Made by a program: the position numbers and the translations under genes
Assembly: GCA_013397435.1 (NCBI GenBank)
Contig: VZRG01001596.1
Coordinates: 1-64,000 of the forward strand
Direction of reading: 5' to 3'
DNA from: Erythrocercus mccallii
Taxonomy: Eukaryota > Chordata > Aves > Passeriformes > Dicruridae
Length of the DNA: 64,000 nucleotides
Shown: piece by piece, positions 1 through 13,648 of the stretch
How positions within the stretch are numbered: position 1 is the first letter of the stretch
How the letters are laid out: each line of letters begins with the position of its first letter
Notes under the pieces: model-generated
Seen by the model: the letters and a program-made list of their open reading frames with translations, nothing else
Told to the model about the DNA's origin: nothing
Databases searched by the model: none

Positions 1-450
1 CTGTCATCTGGCCCTGTCGTCCCATTGGCCCCTGGTCGTGAGGCGATAGGCCGGGTGATTGGCCGGCAGGTGGTCACCCCATATCACCCCATGTCCCTAG
101 CCCTCTGATTGGTCAAGGTTGTAGCCACCCCCTTATGTCATCCCCTAATCCCTCTGCCCGTTGGTTGTCCCTTGCTCTTCGCCCCTAGCCCCAGTTGTTA
201 AATACCTTCTGTTTCTCTTGTTCCTTGCTCTTTGGGTTCTGGTCTCCTGCTCGTGGGCGTCCAGGTGAATAAAAGCTTCCCTTGTTCACCACACCCGAAG
301 AGTCCTAGCCTCTCTTCCCTTCCGTTGCGTCCTCCTGGGTTGGATAGAAGGTGCCGCTGTCCAAGGATCCACGGGCAGGTCCCATCCTGCCGTTCCTGTG
401 GCTGCCCCCTGAGGAGTTGGAGCTAGCCGGCAGTCAAGAGCGGCCACACA
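1..450 (+). mobile_element. LTR of an endogenous retrovirus, 5' part outside window
   Basis: This GC-rich block stands out from the AT-rich DNA that follows. It has the order expected of a retroviral LTR on the + strand. A U3-like part holds repeated ATTGG/CCAAT-type boxes (near 25, 58 and 108). A weak TATA-like TTAAATA lies at 198-204, an AATAAA polyadenylation signal at 268-273, and a C/T-rich U5-like tail ends in CACACA at about 450. No primer-binding site follows 450, so it is a solo LTR or the 3' LTR of a provirus to the left. No coding region is visible. Similarity to passerine ERVK-type LTRs is an impression, not a search result. Confidence 0.6.
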
Positions 451-3369
451 TATCTACAAGATGGATCGAGAAATATGAATGTGCATGTCAAAACGAGTAT
501 GGTAACTAATATTTACAGTGAGTGGATTGACTAATATTTATGACCATCTTAATTTTAACCCAGACTAATACAAGCAATAATTTATCTGTGGGATCCTAGG
601 GGTTGCCTATCTCCGTGAATCCTATCCAAAATCTCAAACAGCTGTAAGCCTATTTAGAAAATATGAAGTTCTTCCTAAGATTCAGCACCTGTCTATAGAA
701 ATCTCTGTATGAAAAAACATGAGCTGGAAATTGCACAAACCTATGGGAACTAAGAGGTATTTAACCAAGACTGAACTCTGAGTTAGCACTACATTTAGGT
801 GTGGATAAGGGCAAAATATTTTCAAATATTCAAACAGGTTGTAAATTATTTTTCTTTTTTTTTTCCATATTTGTTTTTACTCAATTTATATACACATGGA
901 AGTTGGTTCAAATCAATATCTGAATGCCACCTCCTGCAGAAATTGCAACAACTGTCAATATATTTTAAAATACTGAGAGTGAACAATTCAAAGGCAGAAA
1001 TGATCCATCTTTGAAAGACAAGTCATATGTGAAGAATGTTGCTCAACTTCAGTGTTTTTTGCTGTTTCCTAGTTGCTGTCTTTGTCAATATCCCTGTATT
1101 TTGTACATATTGCTGAATGGGCGCAAGAATGGAATGAAAAAATCAGCCTTTCAAATGTCACTTAAATATAAATAATTTTAATATTAAGATTTGTACCATG
1201 GCTCCTAGAGAACTGAAATGATGAAGCCTTGTTTTCATATTACTAGATAAATACCTGATAAGAAACAGTTCTAGTCAAAACCCATCAAAGTTTACAGCCA
1301 TAAATTTTCTATTGTTTCAATTTTTAGATGGCAAAAGTATGTTTTCTGGCAAAAAACTTTTCCTATTTGATATTTAGAAGTACTCGTAGTACACTGAAAA
1401 GCAATAAGGAAAAGAGTAATGCTGCCAAGAAGCTTGCGCATTCTGTCTGGCTAATTTACTAAACGTGTTTTCATCATAAGTGCCTGGTACTTTGCCCATG
1501 ATAATAACACAAAACTTATCATCATGAACACACAGCAGTATATTATATGCTATTTCAAATATATTCCCTACATAAAGAACATCAGGCTAAGGAAGGATAA
1601 TATATTAGGTAGCGGAGCTGGGAGATGTGAAATGGTTTCTTAACTATTAGTGGAGTAAAATGCAATCTGGGCTAAATCCACGTTAGTGAAATTAATAGTC
1701 CTTCTAAACATGTTCTGCAGAAATAAAAATAAAATCTTTATTAAAGTGTATGCAAGCCAACACTTTTTCAGTACATGCTATATCTGCTCACTCTTCCTGT
1801 AATGTTTTATTCATTGTCAGAGAGCAGACAGGTTGCTTTTAGTGGCCTCTGTGCCACATGCAGACTTGGAAGGAGTCTAGTGCTTAATGATATTACTCCA
1901 GTGTTCGTTCCACTCTGTCAATTACCTGTCATTTAGAGACATTTAAAAAGTCCTCTTTTTAATTAAGAAACTTGGAAGAGAGAATTTGTCTTGTAACAAT
2001 ATGGGTTACTTTTTCTAGGAGTGACCAGAGAAATTTGTCAGTGTGAGAGAAACTAGAAAGAAATATTACCCTGGGGGAATGTTCAAGTGTACATATTATT
2101 AAAGTCTCATAGGTGAATAATGGGAGAAGATACCAGAAAGATATATGTTTCAGGGGAGGAAGACTTTAAGTGATTCAGTCTGGTGAGCAATAGGTGTGAC
2201 TAGGATTTTAATCTTTCTCCATATAGTACTCTCCTTCTCCCTTTTCTGTCTTAACTGCTGATTTCCTCCTTTAATTTATCTAATATGTTAATTTATTCCC
2301 ATTCAATTATTTGTGTGATTTATTTTTTTTCAAAAGACCTTCTTATTCTCAGGTACCACTCATTATTTATGGCACCATGTGCCAAAGCACAAACTTTTCA
2401 AGGCATACATATTTTTGCTTACTGGACTGACTTACATTTAGTGACATTTACTACAAAATATAATGAGTACAACTACTTTGTGTTTTCTATATCTACCCTT
2501 CAAGAAGGCCTTTCACAAGTAAATATCTGGATTGCAAACTGTCTCTTCAATTCCAGAAAAAAAAAATCCATGCTGTCTTTATATGATTCTTCAGTCCTGT
2601 TGAGTTGCAATTTTGAAGTTGCCTGGCTATTCTTTCATGCCTACAAATTACATAATTGTGTGTCTCAGCATTAATATGTTCCCTCAGTAACTGGTTCATG
2701 TGAAATGGATTGCTATAAAATCTGCATCCACATTTTCATTGTATCAATGAAAAGGAAAACCCAGGCTTGGTGGCATTGCAAATTCACTCCATAATTTCTA
2801 ACTTCAGAGACATAAACAGAGAGGAATCTTTTTTGACCAAATTAAATAAACCATAAGATTTCTCTGAAATAATGTGTGTTTCCCATGAAACATTTACAAA
2901 TAATCTCCACAAGGCTAAAAAGAACTAAATCAGTTCAATTTAAATGTCTGTTATAAACCAAATTATTATAGATTGGACATAGCCATATATTAAATTTTAT
3001 TCTGCAATATTTACACCAGACAAACTGAAGAAATTCAAGCCTGGAATCTCCCAAGGAGAACAGTAATCTTTGTGCATGACTTATTTGTTGTGAAGTCTCA
3101 GAAAGATCTGTTACTCCAGATATTTGAAGTAGATGTCCGGTGTCACTCATTTGCTGTTAAATGCAGAAATGTTCAGAAATAACTCCCCACCATATGTATA
3201 TTTTTGCTGCTGATCATTTCCTCTGCCTCCAAGACACACTGGAGTTTGGCTCAAATCTGATCAGAACTGATTTGCTGAGTTCTGCTAGTGTTTACTGAAG
3301 TGTCTGTGGAGACTTTGGAGCAGTCTTCCAGTACCCCATTTTAAGATTTAATTAAGAGAATCTGTGGGA
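451..3369. other. Intergenic DNA, no gene seen
   Basis: AT-rich sequence upstream of DCN. Only short chance reading frames occur, without splice-site support or recognisable domains. I see no RNA gene or clear repeat family here. Confidence 0.6.
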
Positions 3370-3411
3370 GAATCATAAATGGTTTGGACTGGAAGAGGCC
3401 TTAAAAATCAT
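3370..3411 (-). mobile_element. CR1 LINE 3'-tail fragment (short)
   Basis: The run resembles the inverted CR1 3' end: AGAATCATAAATGGTTTGGA, then a GGAAGAGGCCTTAAAAATCAT-like stretch, corresponding to the usual 'GGTTGGAAGGGACCTTAAAGATCAT' pattern of avian CR1 tails. It is only about 40 bp and diverged, so the call is tentative. Confidence 0.45.
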
Positions 3412-6400
3412 AAATGAAAGAATAAGTGAAAAATCAGAAGATCTGGATGAAAAGCGTAGCAAGCAAAATAGAGGATTAACAGTTTGGAAAAGAAGGAAGT
3501 GATGACATTTCAAGTACACAAAATGTTACTTTGAAGACGACTGTCATGAGATGTCTTACAGAAAGTAGAACAAAGTGCAGCAGATACTCATGTTTGATAT
3601 TGGGAAAACTTTGCTGACTATCGGTAGGGCTGAGTAACTGAGTTTAACAGGAATAAAATAAGTGTGCCTGTATAGGAATTACTCAGAATCCAGAAGAATC
3701 AAGTATTGAATGAAATTGTTCCCACAGAATTTTTACATGCAACAGGACATAGGCCTGTAATAAGAATATAATTTTTCATTGATTTTCCAGTTGATTGTTT
3801 TAAAAATACTATACAACCTTAATTTTGATTCTATTAAATATTTTTGTACTTTTTCAACACACAGTTTGAAAAATCAGATTTCCTCTCTGATGATTTTGTG
3901 TCTTTTTGTCTTCAAAGAGATGGATGATTATAAAGACAAACAAAATGATGTTCTGATAAAATAGTTTAATTCTACATTTTCTAAAGCAAAATACATGTTG
4001 ATGTAAAACCATTTTTCATGGTGATCCTTTTGCCCAGTTACTGCCTATATGGAGTATATTGTTCTCCAAGAGCAAAGAGATGGAAAGAAGAAATGGATGC
4101 AGTTTTCTGTGTCTTATGTAATCAAGAATTTATGGGTCTTGAACTTCTGAGAAGCTAACACAAAAATCCCAAATTCAGTAAGCAGTAGATCTAAACCAAA
4201 ATTAAGCTTTCACACTTAAGTCTGGGAAGTCTGGGCAAAGTGCCACTGTAGGTCAGAGATTGGTAAAGCCGTTGCACGTCACGTCAGTCACTTTTATTCA
4301 TCAGCTGTATACAAACAAAATGAAACTAGTGAAAAAAAGAGGGTAAAATACTCTGAATTTCTAGATATGTCATATTTAATCAAATCATGTTTTGTACTAA
4401 TTTACTATAATTGCAAGCTGCCCTATGTCAAGGGTTCAAGGGTCACAGGAATAATAGAGACAGCACAATATTTTTTTATAGTTCCACTTAGCACCCAACA
4501 CAAGGCTTATCTATACTCTTCATGAAAACACACTTCCTTCTCATTTAGTCTACAAACTGGCAAATCCTTAAATGCACATCACATCTTAACCAGACAAGAT
4601 GAAAATATACCCTTATGTCTTTGTTAAAAACTAGAGTATGTAAAAGGTAAAATTCACATTTTTCAGAATAGGCCCAGGAATCCTCAGACTGGTAAATATT
4701 GTACAAACCTTCATCATAAGGCTGTAATTTGACTCTCCTTTTCATTGATGAAAGATATCGAGTATTATTTTTAAAAGGTTCTGACCTGAAATACAACAGT
4801 ATGAATTTTCATCATCTACAGCCACTGATCTTTTATTACAAGGAGAAGGCCATATTATGGCTTTGGTTTTTAGAAATAAAATATACTGAGATACACCTTT
4901 TAAGAAAAGCCATAAAAAATGGTAGTCTAAAACAAGCTAAACTTTCTTTCAAGATTCAAATACTTTTAAGAACTACAAAGCTTGTTTTGTTTCTCCAGTG
5001 TATTTGACAATTACATTTCATACTTTTTTGGCATCACTAATATTGTTCTCCTTTAATCTGAAACATACTGTAATAAATTACGAGTTCACTATTTGAAAAA
5101 GAAACCAAACAAAAAAGCTGCTTGATTTCGAAAATAGCACCAAACTGTTTCAATGAAAAAAAAAAATGGAGAGACTGTGGGGAGACTGGCAGGAAAAAAG
5201 GGAGAATTTCAGTAGATGGTCCCAGCTCCATAACTGTACTAATTTCATATAAAATGACCAGCAACATTTGTGGGTGAGAGTAAGAACACATTCAGAAACA
5301 AGGCTATGTACTGTGGTGACAAGGGGTGAAATTGAGATCTACACACAGAGCAATGTTTTGTGATCATTGTAGGTGGATACCTGGGCTCAACAGACAAATC
5401 AGGTCTTTGAGCCCCTCAGCCTGGCAATGCTGTCTCCTGTGTGTCCTGGGAACAGTTATAACAAAGTGGAGAAGAGATCCCAGTCACTTCAGGTTTAGAA
5501 CTTCAAAGCCACAGAGCAAAATAAAGACATATTAAAGTGATCCTAAACCTACATAACCCTAGCTTGTCCCTGCCAGCCCGCTGTAGTCTATAATAGAGAT
5601 GTTTATTCTGTTGAAGCTGGGGGAATGCAACATCTTTGGGACACAGGAAAGAAGAGAGGGTTGCAAAATGCAGTTATTCTAAACTATACAGGCTTCCATC
5701 CTGGATATGCCCTTGACACATAGATGCTGATTATTATTTAGGCATTTAACTCTAAATATCAGATGTCCTTCAGGCTAAAATATGACCTAAACTACAGCCA
5801 TAGTGGGACTTGTGGGGAAAAACCCCAACCAAACAAAATAAAGCCACAAAAATAAGAATTTTGTGAGGTCTTAAACGTTGTACAGAGTTTACAATTTGCT
5901 AGCATTTTATTGGATGTATTTTAAGAACCTGTTTTTCTCACTTCTAATAATTTGCATAATAATTATTTATTTTGTCTGACTTAATTCCATTGTTTCTTTT
6001 GTCAACTCTTTCTCATTTTAAATTGTCACCAGAATGAATGTCATTGCAGGCTTCGAGTGGGTTAGATACACCGTGATCTCCTCAGAGAGATGAATTTTCT
6101 AATTGTGACTGAAAGATAGGCTATTCCTCTTATGAAGCTGATTCAAATTATTTGATGGAGATACAGTGTGCAGGAGTACAGTGAACAACATTATGAGAAA
6201 CAACGGTTCCAACCCATCCAAGTCTCAAGATCCAGTTTGGAGTGGGTTCGGTTTTAAAAGTGAGGAACAGTGTCTGAATAGATTTTTCCTAGCAGGCACA
6301 CACGTGGTTTCTTCAGAGGGAAGCTTTCCATCTTGCTATAAAAAGCTGATACCTTAATTTTGAAACATCCTATGTAATTTTTACAATTAAAGCACAATAT

Positions 6401-9400
6401 GTTGATCCTTAAATTTAGTAAGTAGTTTCTAACTGGTACAATGCACTGGTCTTTTCAAAAGCTGTTAGATAGGTGGATGCCCAGCTGTTTTATGTGTCCA
6501 TCCTCCAGTGCATTCATTATGTAACACCTGTTTTTCTGAAATTGCACTTTGAAAATCTCTTTGAAAATCAAATCTATGTGAGGCATTTTGAAAAACTGTT
6601 AGTCACTTTTACAAATCTTAGACCTCTAAGGGTTTGGGTTCCTCATATATTTTGATTGATGAAGATGAGTCAAAAAAATAAGTGGCTAAGTTCTGAAACA
6701 GCATAAAACACAGGATATTGCAATTTCAGTAAGATGGTATGATTTGTGTTTTCTGGAGCTATGTCCCAGCATAAATTTGTGTATTACATATGCAGATCTA
6801 AAAAAAAACCAACCAAAAAACCAAAAGTGAGACAAATAATTGCAAAACAAGAATATTCATAATAAGAGTAGTTAAACTTTTTATTCAGCTGGAGGACAAC
6901 AAATGTGTGCTACCCTGTAAACTAAAATGTAGCTGGTTTGGAAAACCTTTTTGGACAGTAATGGAGAAAAAATTGTAAAAAAGGAAATAAAACAGTGAAT
7001 AATGTAGAAAAAGGTCTAGAAAAAGGATAGCTTCCATTTTTTTTTCTGATTGCCAATTAACATTCCACTTTAATTCAGTAGCTGAAGGAATTGCCATCAC
7101 ATTTAAAGTTTTTCCATGTAGAATTAAACTCTGTTTCATTTAGAAAACTTGACTATATTTTATCCAGGCTGGCTATGGAAAATTTCTGTTGAGGAACATC
7201 ACAATTTCTTATTCAGCAATTCTTTGAAGAGTTTATTTACAAGAATAAAAGTAAAAAATATATATACTTTAAATAGTAGTCAAAGAGAAGCTCATACATG
7301 GTTAAGGAAAGTTAAAGTGAATGACTCTTCAATTGCTTAAGGAAATACAATCGATATTTTAAAGACTCTTCCTAAAATATCCAAGACATTTTTTAGTCAT
7401 TATATTGTGAAAATCAATTTGAAAGCTCCTACTGCACTCTTTTATAAACTTCCATTTCACCCTTCCTTCCTCTATAATGACAAAAAACACAGTCCATACA
7501 AAACTGATAAGTTTTGTGATGGCATTGCTTATATCTTCAAAGTCACCATTTTGTATATTCAGCTGAAGTTAGAATTTTTTTTTCCTCAACAGATTGCCAA
7601 ACATGAGCATTTTGATACAGAGAAAGATACGTGAAGCCTTATGTAATATTGTTTTTTACTATTCCACTCCTTTTTCTGGACATTCCTCAGTATAAAAGTC
7701 ACTAGCTCCCCCTGAACAAGTTTACTGTCTGTGATGACTAAATTGGAAATCCAGGCTGACCCCTGTATTCACGTGTTTTTCATAATCTGGGAATAGGCTG
7801 TTCAGAGCTGCACAGGATGTCCCTCATTTCGAATGCTATTTCATAAGCCATGACTAAAAGAGTACATGCAAGGAATACAGTTACAATATTTGCATGAATT
7901 ACTGTCATCCTTTTGTAGGGCATTGTGTAATTTAGCTGCGATGACAAACCTTGTCCAGAGCATGATCTAAGGGCCAGCAAAGTGAGAATTAAGGTTTGGA
8001 TTTTTCATCTGAACCTTGGAAACAGTTGGACTACAACTCAAGATACTGCAAAACTTAGAGAAAGGCCAAAATCTAATGAAAATGCTGCTCACTGGAAAGA
8101 AAATTAATCTCCTCTTACCTAAACTAATCCTCTCTCCTCTTCAGTCATCATTTCCTCTTTCACAGCCCACACTCCCAAAGTGACACTCTTTTCTGAGAAA
8201 GTGTGTTTCAAGGGGGCTTGTGGATTCCTGGAACCTTTGCTGATGTCAGCACACTCTTTCTTTCATACAAGAGATTTTCTAGAGGACAGGAGGCTGCTGA
8301 TGCTCACCTAGAAACCAGGCAGGAACAAAATTTAATGCTGACTGTCAATGAGGCACAGAAAATGGAACACTTGAGTACAAATACTGTCTATCAATATGTG
8401 TGAGAACAAACATTTTTGCCTATGTTGTCTTCAATTTCTTTAATTAAAGGTAAAGATGTAAAGTCAAAATGAAGTTCTGGGATCTTTGGTCCACAATTGC
8501 TTTTACTTTTCTGTCATCATTTGCTTGTGGCATGGCCAGAAGCTGGTAGGACTCATACAAAGTCTAGTTTTACCTATTTCCTGCATTTTGGAAGGAGAGA
8601 TATAAGATCAATATCAAAATGTACACCTACACTACAAAAACATGAGGATTAGGCAGGAAGTGTTTCCTCCTCAAGGATAGAAGTCAAGTTCAGAGCATTT
8701 GAAATCGCAGCGAGCAGTCAACATCAGGCTACATCAACATGTGGTTAACTTCTACAGCTGATAGATAGACCTGGACAATGTTGTTTGATTCAGGAGAAAA
8801 TGGAAAAGCCAGTGAAAATGAAAGCCAGCTCTGAGTACAGGATCAGATAGGCCTTTCCAAAGAAAAGATACCAAAGTGAAGGATATGATCGCGTGTCAGA
8901 TACTTCAGAGGAGGAAAATTTGAATTAGTTTCCTAGATTGACCTGTAGATTCCACAGACTCCCTTCAGACGTGAGGCGAGAGATGACCATTAGAGGTAAT
9001 AGTACATATTCTTGCAGAGTGGGAAAGAGAGAGATAGTGACAGAAGAGACTATCCCTCCAAAGAGAGAGCACTGTCTCTCTTTTGAAGTTTGACTACATT
9101 TTGTTCAAACACTTGTACAAGTATTGATTTCATGGAAGCATAAATAAAATGCTACTAATAGCGTGCATCCAAAATCTGATACATTAGCCCTTTTGATATG
9201 TAGAAATGTGAAGGAGTTCAGGCTGATAATTTCTGAGGTCACAGAGCACTGAAGGAAACTTTCATACTTAGGATATCCAGAAGTTACATTTCTTCTCTTT
9301 AACTACCCTTTTAGGCTGTGCCTGGGTCAATATTTACCTGGATCAATGTTTATTAAGTGGGGGTGCATATTTACTCACATTTTTACTGAAGGAAGGAACG

Positions 9401-10621
9401 CTACTGCTAACTGTGAAGAACAGTTTACTACACTTAATTGGAAGAAATTATTATGCCTAGTGTAGAAAGGAGAGACAGGCTGTAGTATCTAGTGAATGTG
9501 GAAGATGAAATTCTAGGAAGCTGTTCATAAAAGACCAGGTGTGATACCAAGGAAGTGGAGAGCGTTCCCATGAGGCAGCCAAGCTGGAGATCTGTTTTCA
9601 TCCCTTCCTGATGGGGACTGGCACTTGACTTGCTGTTTTTATGAGGACTTTGAGGCTGACTTGCTTGCCCTTCCTTACCATAACAACCACAACAATGCTA
9701 ACTAGTCTTTGATCATCAAAGCTGGGATTTATTAGAAGGCAGCCCAAGAAAATGCCTTCTTCTCTAGTGAAAATTTAGAATTAGTAAGAATCTGTATCTC
9801 TGGGACACGGGACACCATGGTCCTGCAGAACAGATCCTGTCTCCTTCTTTGATTTCATTCCAGTAGCTTTCTGGATTGCATTAAATGTTACCCATTTTTT
9901 CCCAGACTCCCCAAAAAAAACCCTGTCTTTCCACATCCAGGGACAGATCATGTCAGTTCCTCTGAGGAACCTTCAACCGGTTCTGGCAGCAGTGGGTGCC
10001 TGCTGGACATGCCTCTCTCCCAGCTCAGCCTCATGCTCCAGGAACAATTTCCCCAAGAAATACTTTCTCCTTACAGGGCAGTGTTCCCCTCTTTCCTGCA
10101 GAGAGTTCCACTGGACTCAGGTAGAGCACTCACCAGCAAGCAGGTTTCCTGCCTTCTTTCCCAGTGCTGCCCTTTGAAAGGTCCACAAAATAAACTCAGA
10201 AGAAATGAACCAGATGCTATCCATCAAAATTTAATAACAATATTGTTATATAAATAACATTAATATGCAGTTGCCTGTAACTTTCTGGGAACCAGTATTT
10301 GGAGCAGCATATAGTCCTAAAAGTTTGTTGCATTGGAGTAATAAAATCACATAGAAACCAAGACTGTTCTAATAATGATTTTTTGTATTGACTAAGCAGT
10401 AGTCAAAGCAGGTCAGACTGAGAAGGATAGCTGATTGATGCTAGGCCCTGTGTATGGTCAAGGGCCATAAAATTACATAATTACTTAATATTGTTCTTTG
10501 GTTGTTTGTTTTTTTTAAGGTTGTTTATCTTCTTAGTGACACAGCAGGGGATAGAGAATGGAATTAAAGGAATACTTGCTACAGAAAGGATCTGCATTCC
10601 CATGAAAGCACACAAATAATG
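3412..10621. other. Intergenic DNA, no gene seen
   Basis: AT-rich intergenic sequence. It holds A/C-rich low-complexity patches (about 5,818-5,845 and 6,800-6,830). A TATAAAAG lies at 7,691-7,698, but I could not tie any exon to it. The reading frames are short and show no known domain. Confidence 0.55.
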
Positions 10622-10971
10622 TGTGTCCAGAGAAGAGCAATAAAGCTGGTGAGGGGTCTAGAGTAGGTCCTAAGAGGAGCATCTGATGAAACTGGGGTTT
10701 TTTAAGGAGAAAAGGAGGCTCAGGGGTGACCCTATCACTCTCTACAACTGCCTGAAAGGAGGGTGTAGCCAGGTGGGGGTTGATATCTTCTCCCAGGCAA
10801 TGGGTGATGGGATAAGAGCAAATAGCATCAGGCTGCGTCAGGGGATTTTCAGGTTGGACATCAGGAAAAATATCTAGATGGAAAGGGTGATTAAACATTG
10901 GAACCGTCTGCCCAGTGAGGTTGTGAAGTCATTATGTCTGGAGGTGTTCAAAAAAAGACTGGACATGGCAC
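10622..10971 (+). mobile_element. CR1 LINE 3' region, left half
   Basis: Diverged CR1 3' sequence in the + orientation. Recognisable blocks include GTCCAGAGAAGAGCAATAAA, GAGAAAAGGAGGCTCAGGGG, a CTCTACAACTGCCTGAAAGG block, and ATTGGAACCGTCTGCCCAGT. These are standard phrases of avian CR1 ends. The element is interrupted at 10,971 by an LTR and resumes at 11,619 exactly where the CR1 sequence should continue (GGCAC, then TTAGGGCCATGG). It carries stops and no complete reverse transcriptase. Confidence 0.85.
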
Positions 10972-11618
10972 TGTTGTAGGGTGACTTTATGATGCCTGTA
11001 TCCCCAATCGTCTGTTCTGTTAGTGCTGTATACCGAGTTCTGTACCTTTAAGACTGATTCTGAGCATGAACCAGGGAAAGAAGAGGCGCGGAGTTTGTTT
11101 TGAGAGAACGGCCTGACTCCCCTGGCATTCCTCACTCCTGACTGTGCTCATGGAGGCACAGACAGCGGTGGGACAGAGATCTCCTGTGCTTTTAGGTAGT
11201 TTAGCTAGCTGAGGCAGAGAAGTTCCCTGGACTGTTTTTTTCTTCCTTTTCTTGAGACTGTTTAAATCTGCTCTGGACTGAAAACCCAGAGGAGCACCGA
11301 GGGCTCGCACCTGAGGCCCCACCGGGCCTGGACCTCTGGCGGGACTGAGAGACTGAGCTACACCCACAGCAAGGACTTTCTCAGTTTGCCATCTCTCTTC
11401 AGAGCAGCAAGAGGTTTTATTGTTTCATTATTCATTTTATTGTTTCATATTATTCATTCTTTTTACCTGTAGGTATCTTTGTTAAATAAATAGCTTTTTC
11501 CACTTTTCTCTGAGGAAGTTCCTTTTCCTGGATTGGCAGGTGGAGGGGCCGTTTGGGTTTTGCTTTCCAGAGGAACCCCTTTAGAGGTTTCCTCCCAAAT
11601 TTGCCCTAAACCAAGACA
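10972..11618 (+). mobile_element. Solo LTR of an endogenous retrovirus, 647 bp
   Basis: The block begins TGTTGTAGGG and ends CCAAGACA, giving TG...CA termini, and it is flanked by a perfect 5-bp target-site duplication GGCAC (10,967-10,971 and 11,619-11,623). It is more GC-rich than its surroundings and has an AATAAA signal at 11,485-11,490. No gag, pol or env lies between the duplications, so it is a solo LTR left by recombination. A 5-bp duplication is usual for ERVL-like and some other ERV classes. The family assignment is inference; the boundaries are seen directly. Confidence 0.85.
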
Positions 11619-11726
11619 GGCACTTAGGGCCATGGTTTAATTGACAAGGTGGTGATCAGTCAAAGATTAGTCTCAATGACCTTAGAGGTCTTCTCCAACC
11701 TAAAATATTCTGTGATTCCTTGATTC
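11619..11726 (+). mobile_element. CR1 LINE 3' tail, right half
   Basis: Continuation of the CR1 copy broken by the LTR. It holds TTAGGGCCATGGTTTAATTG, then TTAGAGGTCTTCTCCAACCT, and ends in the typical ATTCTGTGATT-type tail. The first five bases are the second copy of the GGCAC duplication. Confidence 0.85.
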
Positions 11727-13586
11727 AAAACAATTAATAGAGTATTAAATCAATATTCAATATTCAGTGGCTCTGTTCCACCTAACTCCACTTTCCATTT
11801 CAGGAAGGACTGGGCGCCTAAAATATTCCTCTTCTACTGCTGGGTATCAACAGGTAGCATAACTGTTTTCATCTTTCCTAAAGCTGGTAATATCTTTTCC
11901 CCTCTGAGCTTCTTGGAATGGACTTCATGAAAGAAAACGGAGCTCCCAGTTCATCCAGCAGGCATCCTGTTCTCTACCTGTCTCCACCTTTATCTTCATA
12001 TTTTGTTTTGAATCTCCCTAATGCCTAAGACAAGGAGAAGGAGAGATGGCTGTTCATCCCCCCTCTGCCTCCAAAGAAATTACTAAGGCATTAAATTACA
12101 CCACCTTTCAACCCCATAACAGATATCAGAACAATTGTATTAAGGCTTTGCTGGGAAAGGATATGAATGGGTTTTGTGAAGCAAACTGACAACAGTTTAC
12201 CCTGACCTGTTCCTCATCAAAATCTTGCTTTGAAATGTTTTTAAACACCAGATGCAGCTGGTGACCAAAGTTCAAATAACTGACATTACTAAGATGCAGC
12301 CAAGATTTCAACAAGCCTCATGGCGACACTTCTGGACACAGATAAGGCTTTGTTGTAAGCATGAAAGCTTGGAACACCACTAATCAGATGTAGGAAAATG
12401 TCACAACAAAAACCATTAGCAGTCTTGAATCCAGTGAAGATGCAGGGAAAAGAAGTTAGCTTAAAGACTAGGGGTGAATAACTGATCCTTAACTTTTAGA
12501 GGGAGCTATATAAGGAATCTGTAATGTGAGATGTCTGATTACACCTTTGTTCTACAGAGACCAAAATTTAACAACAATTATTCTCCCATGCTTTCTTCCA
12601 CCAAAGGAGAACAATTATAAGACCTCTTATAAGGACTCTTCTTGATTTTAAATGAGGAGGACAGCTAAAATTTCAAGTCTATTGTGTTTCTAAAAATTCT
12701 GACTTCTTTTATACATAATTTTACAGGCTTTAATTTCAGATTTGCACCTGGTCTTTGCCTAGGGGCAGAAATAAAAAGGATACAGGTCAAAACACAGAGA
12801 CAGAAGCCTTCAGTATTTAGATAGGACAGCTAACAGCACAGTGAAGCTACACATGTTCACAATGTGTTTGAATTAGTAAATAAAGAGTACTTATTGTATT
12901 TGCTCTCATTTCAGTTCACTTGACTTTCAAAATTGCTCAGCAGTAAAGAAACTGCATTTTAGCTTCTACTGACATTTGTGTAAAACCAGAAATTACTAAA
13001 ATAAAATAAAATACAAATCTGAACAATAGGTCAGGCACATTTCTCTTTCCATGTTTTAAAAAAAATCCTCTGTCTCTTAAAAAAACCCAACTAACCAAAA
13101 AACCCAATCCACTAAAGAAATTTAAAACTCAAAAAACCACCAGCCCAAAACTCAAACAGTTAAAGCTAATTTCCCCTCTGTTTTGCTGTCCTGGTGAGAA
13201 GGAAGTGAATAAAAAAAAAAAAACCAAACAAAAAGCCAACAAAGTTTATATAAAGCAGCTCTAACCACAAATGTTAGAATCATTTTACTAATGAAAACAT
13301 GATTTTCATATTTTCATATATATCAAAACTATGCTGTAGTTTTAAAAAATACATACAAACTATTATTAGACAGGATAATATATTGAACTGTGTACTACTT
13401 ACTTTGACAATGATTATAGCATAAGCAAAGGCAGGTTGATATCTGTTTAAATAGTTTTACTTAAAGCTAACCCTTTTCTTCTGATATTAATCTCCTCTTT
13501 GCCTAACTCAAAGATAAATTTTATATAATTTCCTTGATTTCAAAATAATATAAAGAAGAGGAACAGCCAAACATTTTTTTCATTAA
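11727..13586. other. Intergenic DNA upstream of DCN promoter
   Basis: No gene is seen. An A/C-rich low-complexity patch lies at about 13,078-13,150 and an A-run at about 13,209-13,221. The last few hundred bases are the probable distal DCN promoter region, but I recognise no further defined sites with confidence. Confidence 0.5.
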
Positions 13587-13593
13587 TGAGTCA
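13587..13593 (+). promoter_or_regulatory. AP-1-like site in DCN promoter
   Basis: Perfect TGAGTCA consensus 56 bases upstream of the TATA box. AP-1 control of human DCN has been described, so the position is plausible. A 7-base match alone is weak evidence of function. Confidence 0.4.
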
Positions 13594-13648
13594 TAAAACG
13601 CCTCATAGTTAAAGCCAAGAAAACTTTCCTAAATATATGTTATAGGGA

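Noticed and set aside
7691..7698. TATAAAAG as a possible second, distal DCN promoter
   Set aside because: No sequence after it resembles a DCN leader known to me and no clear donor follows. It is kept only as an isolated motif.
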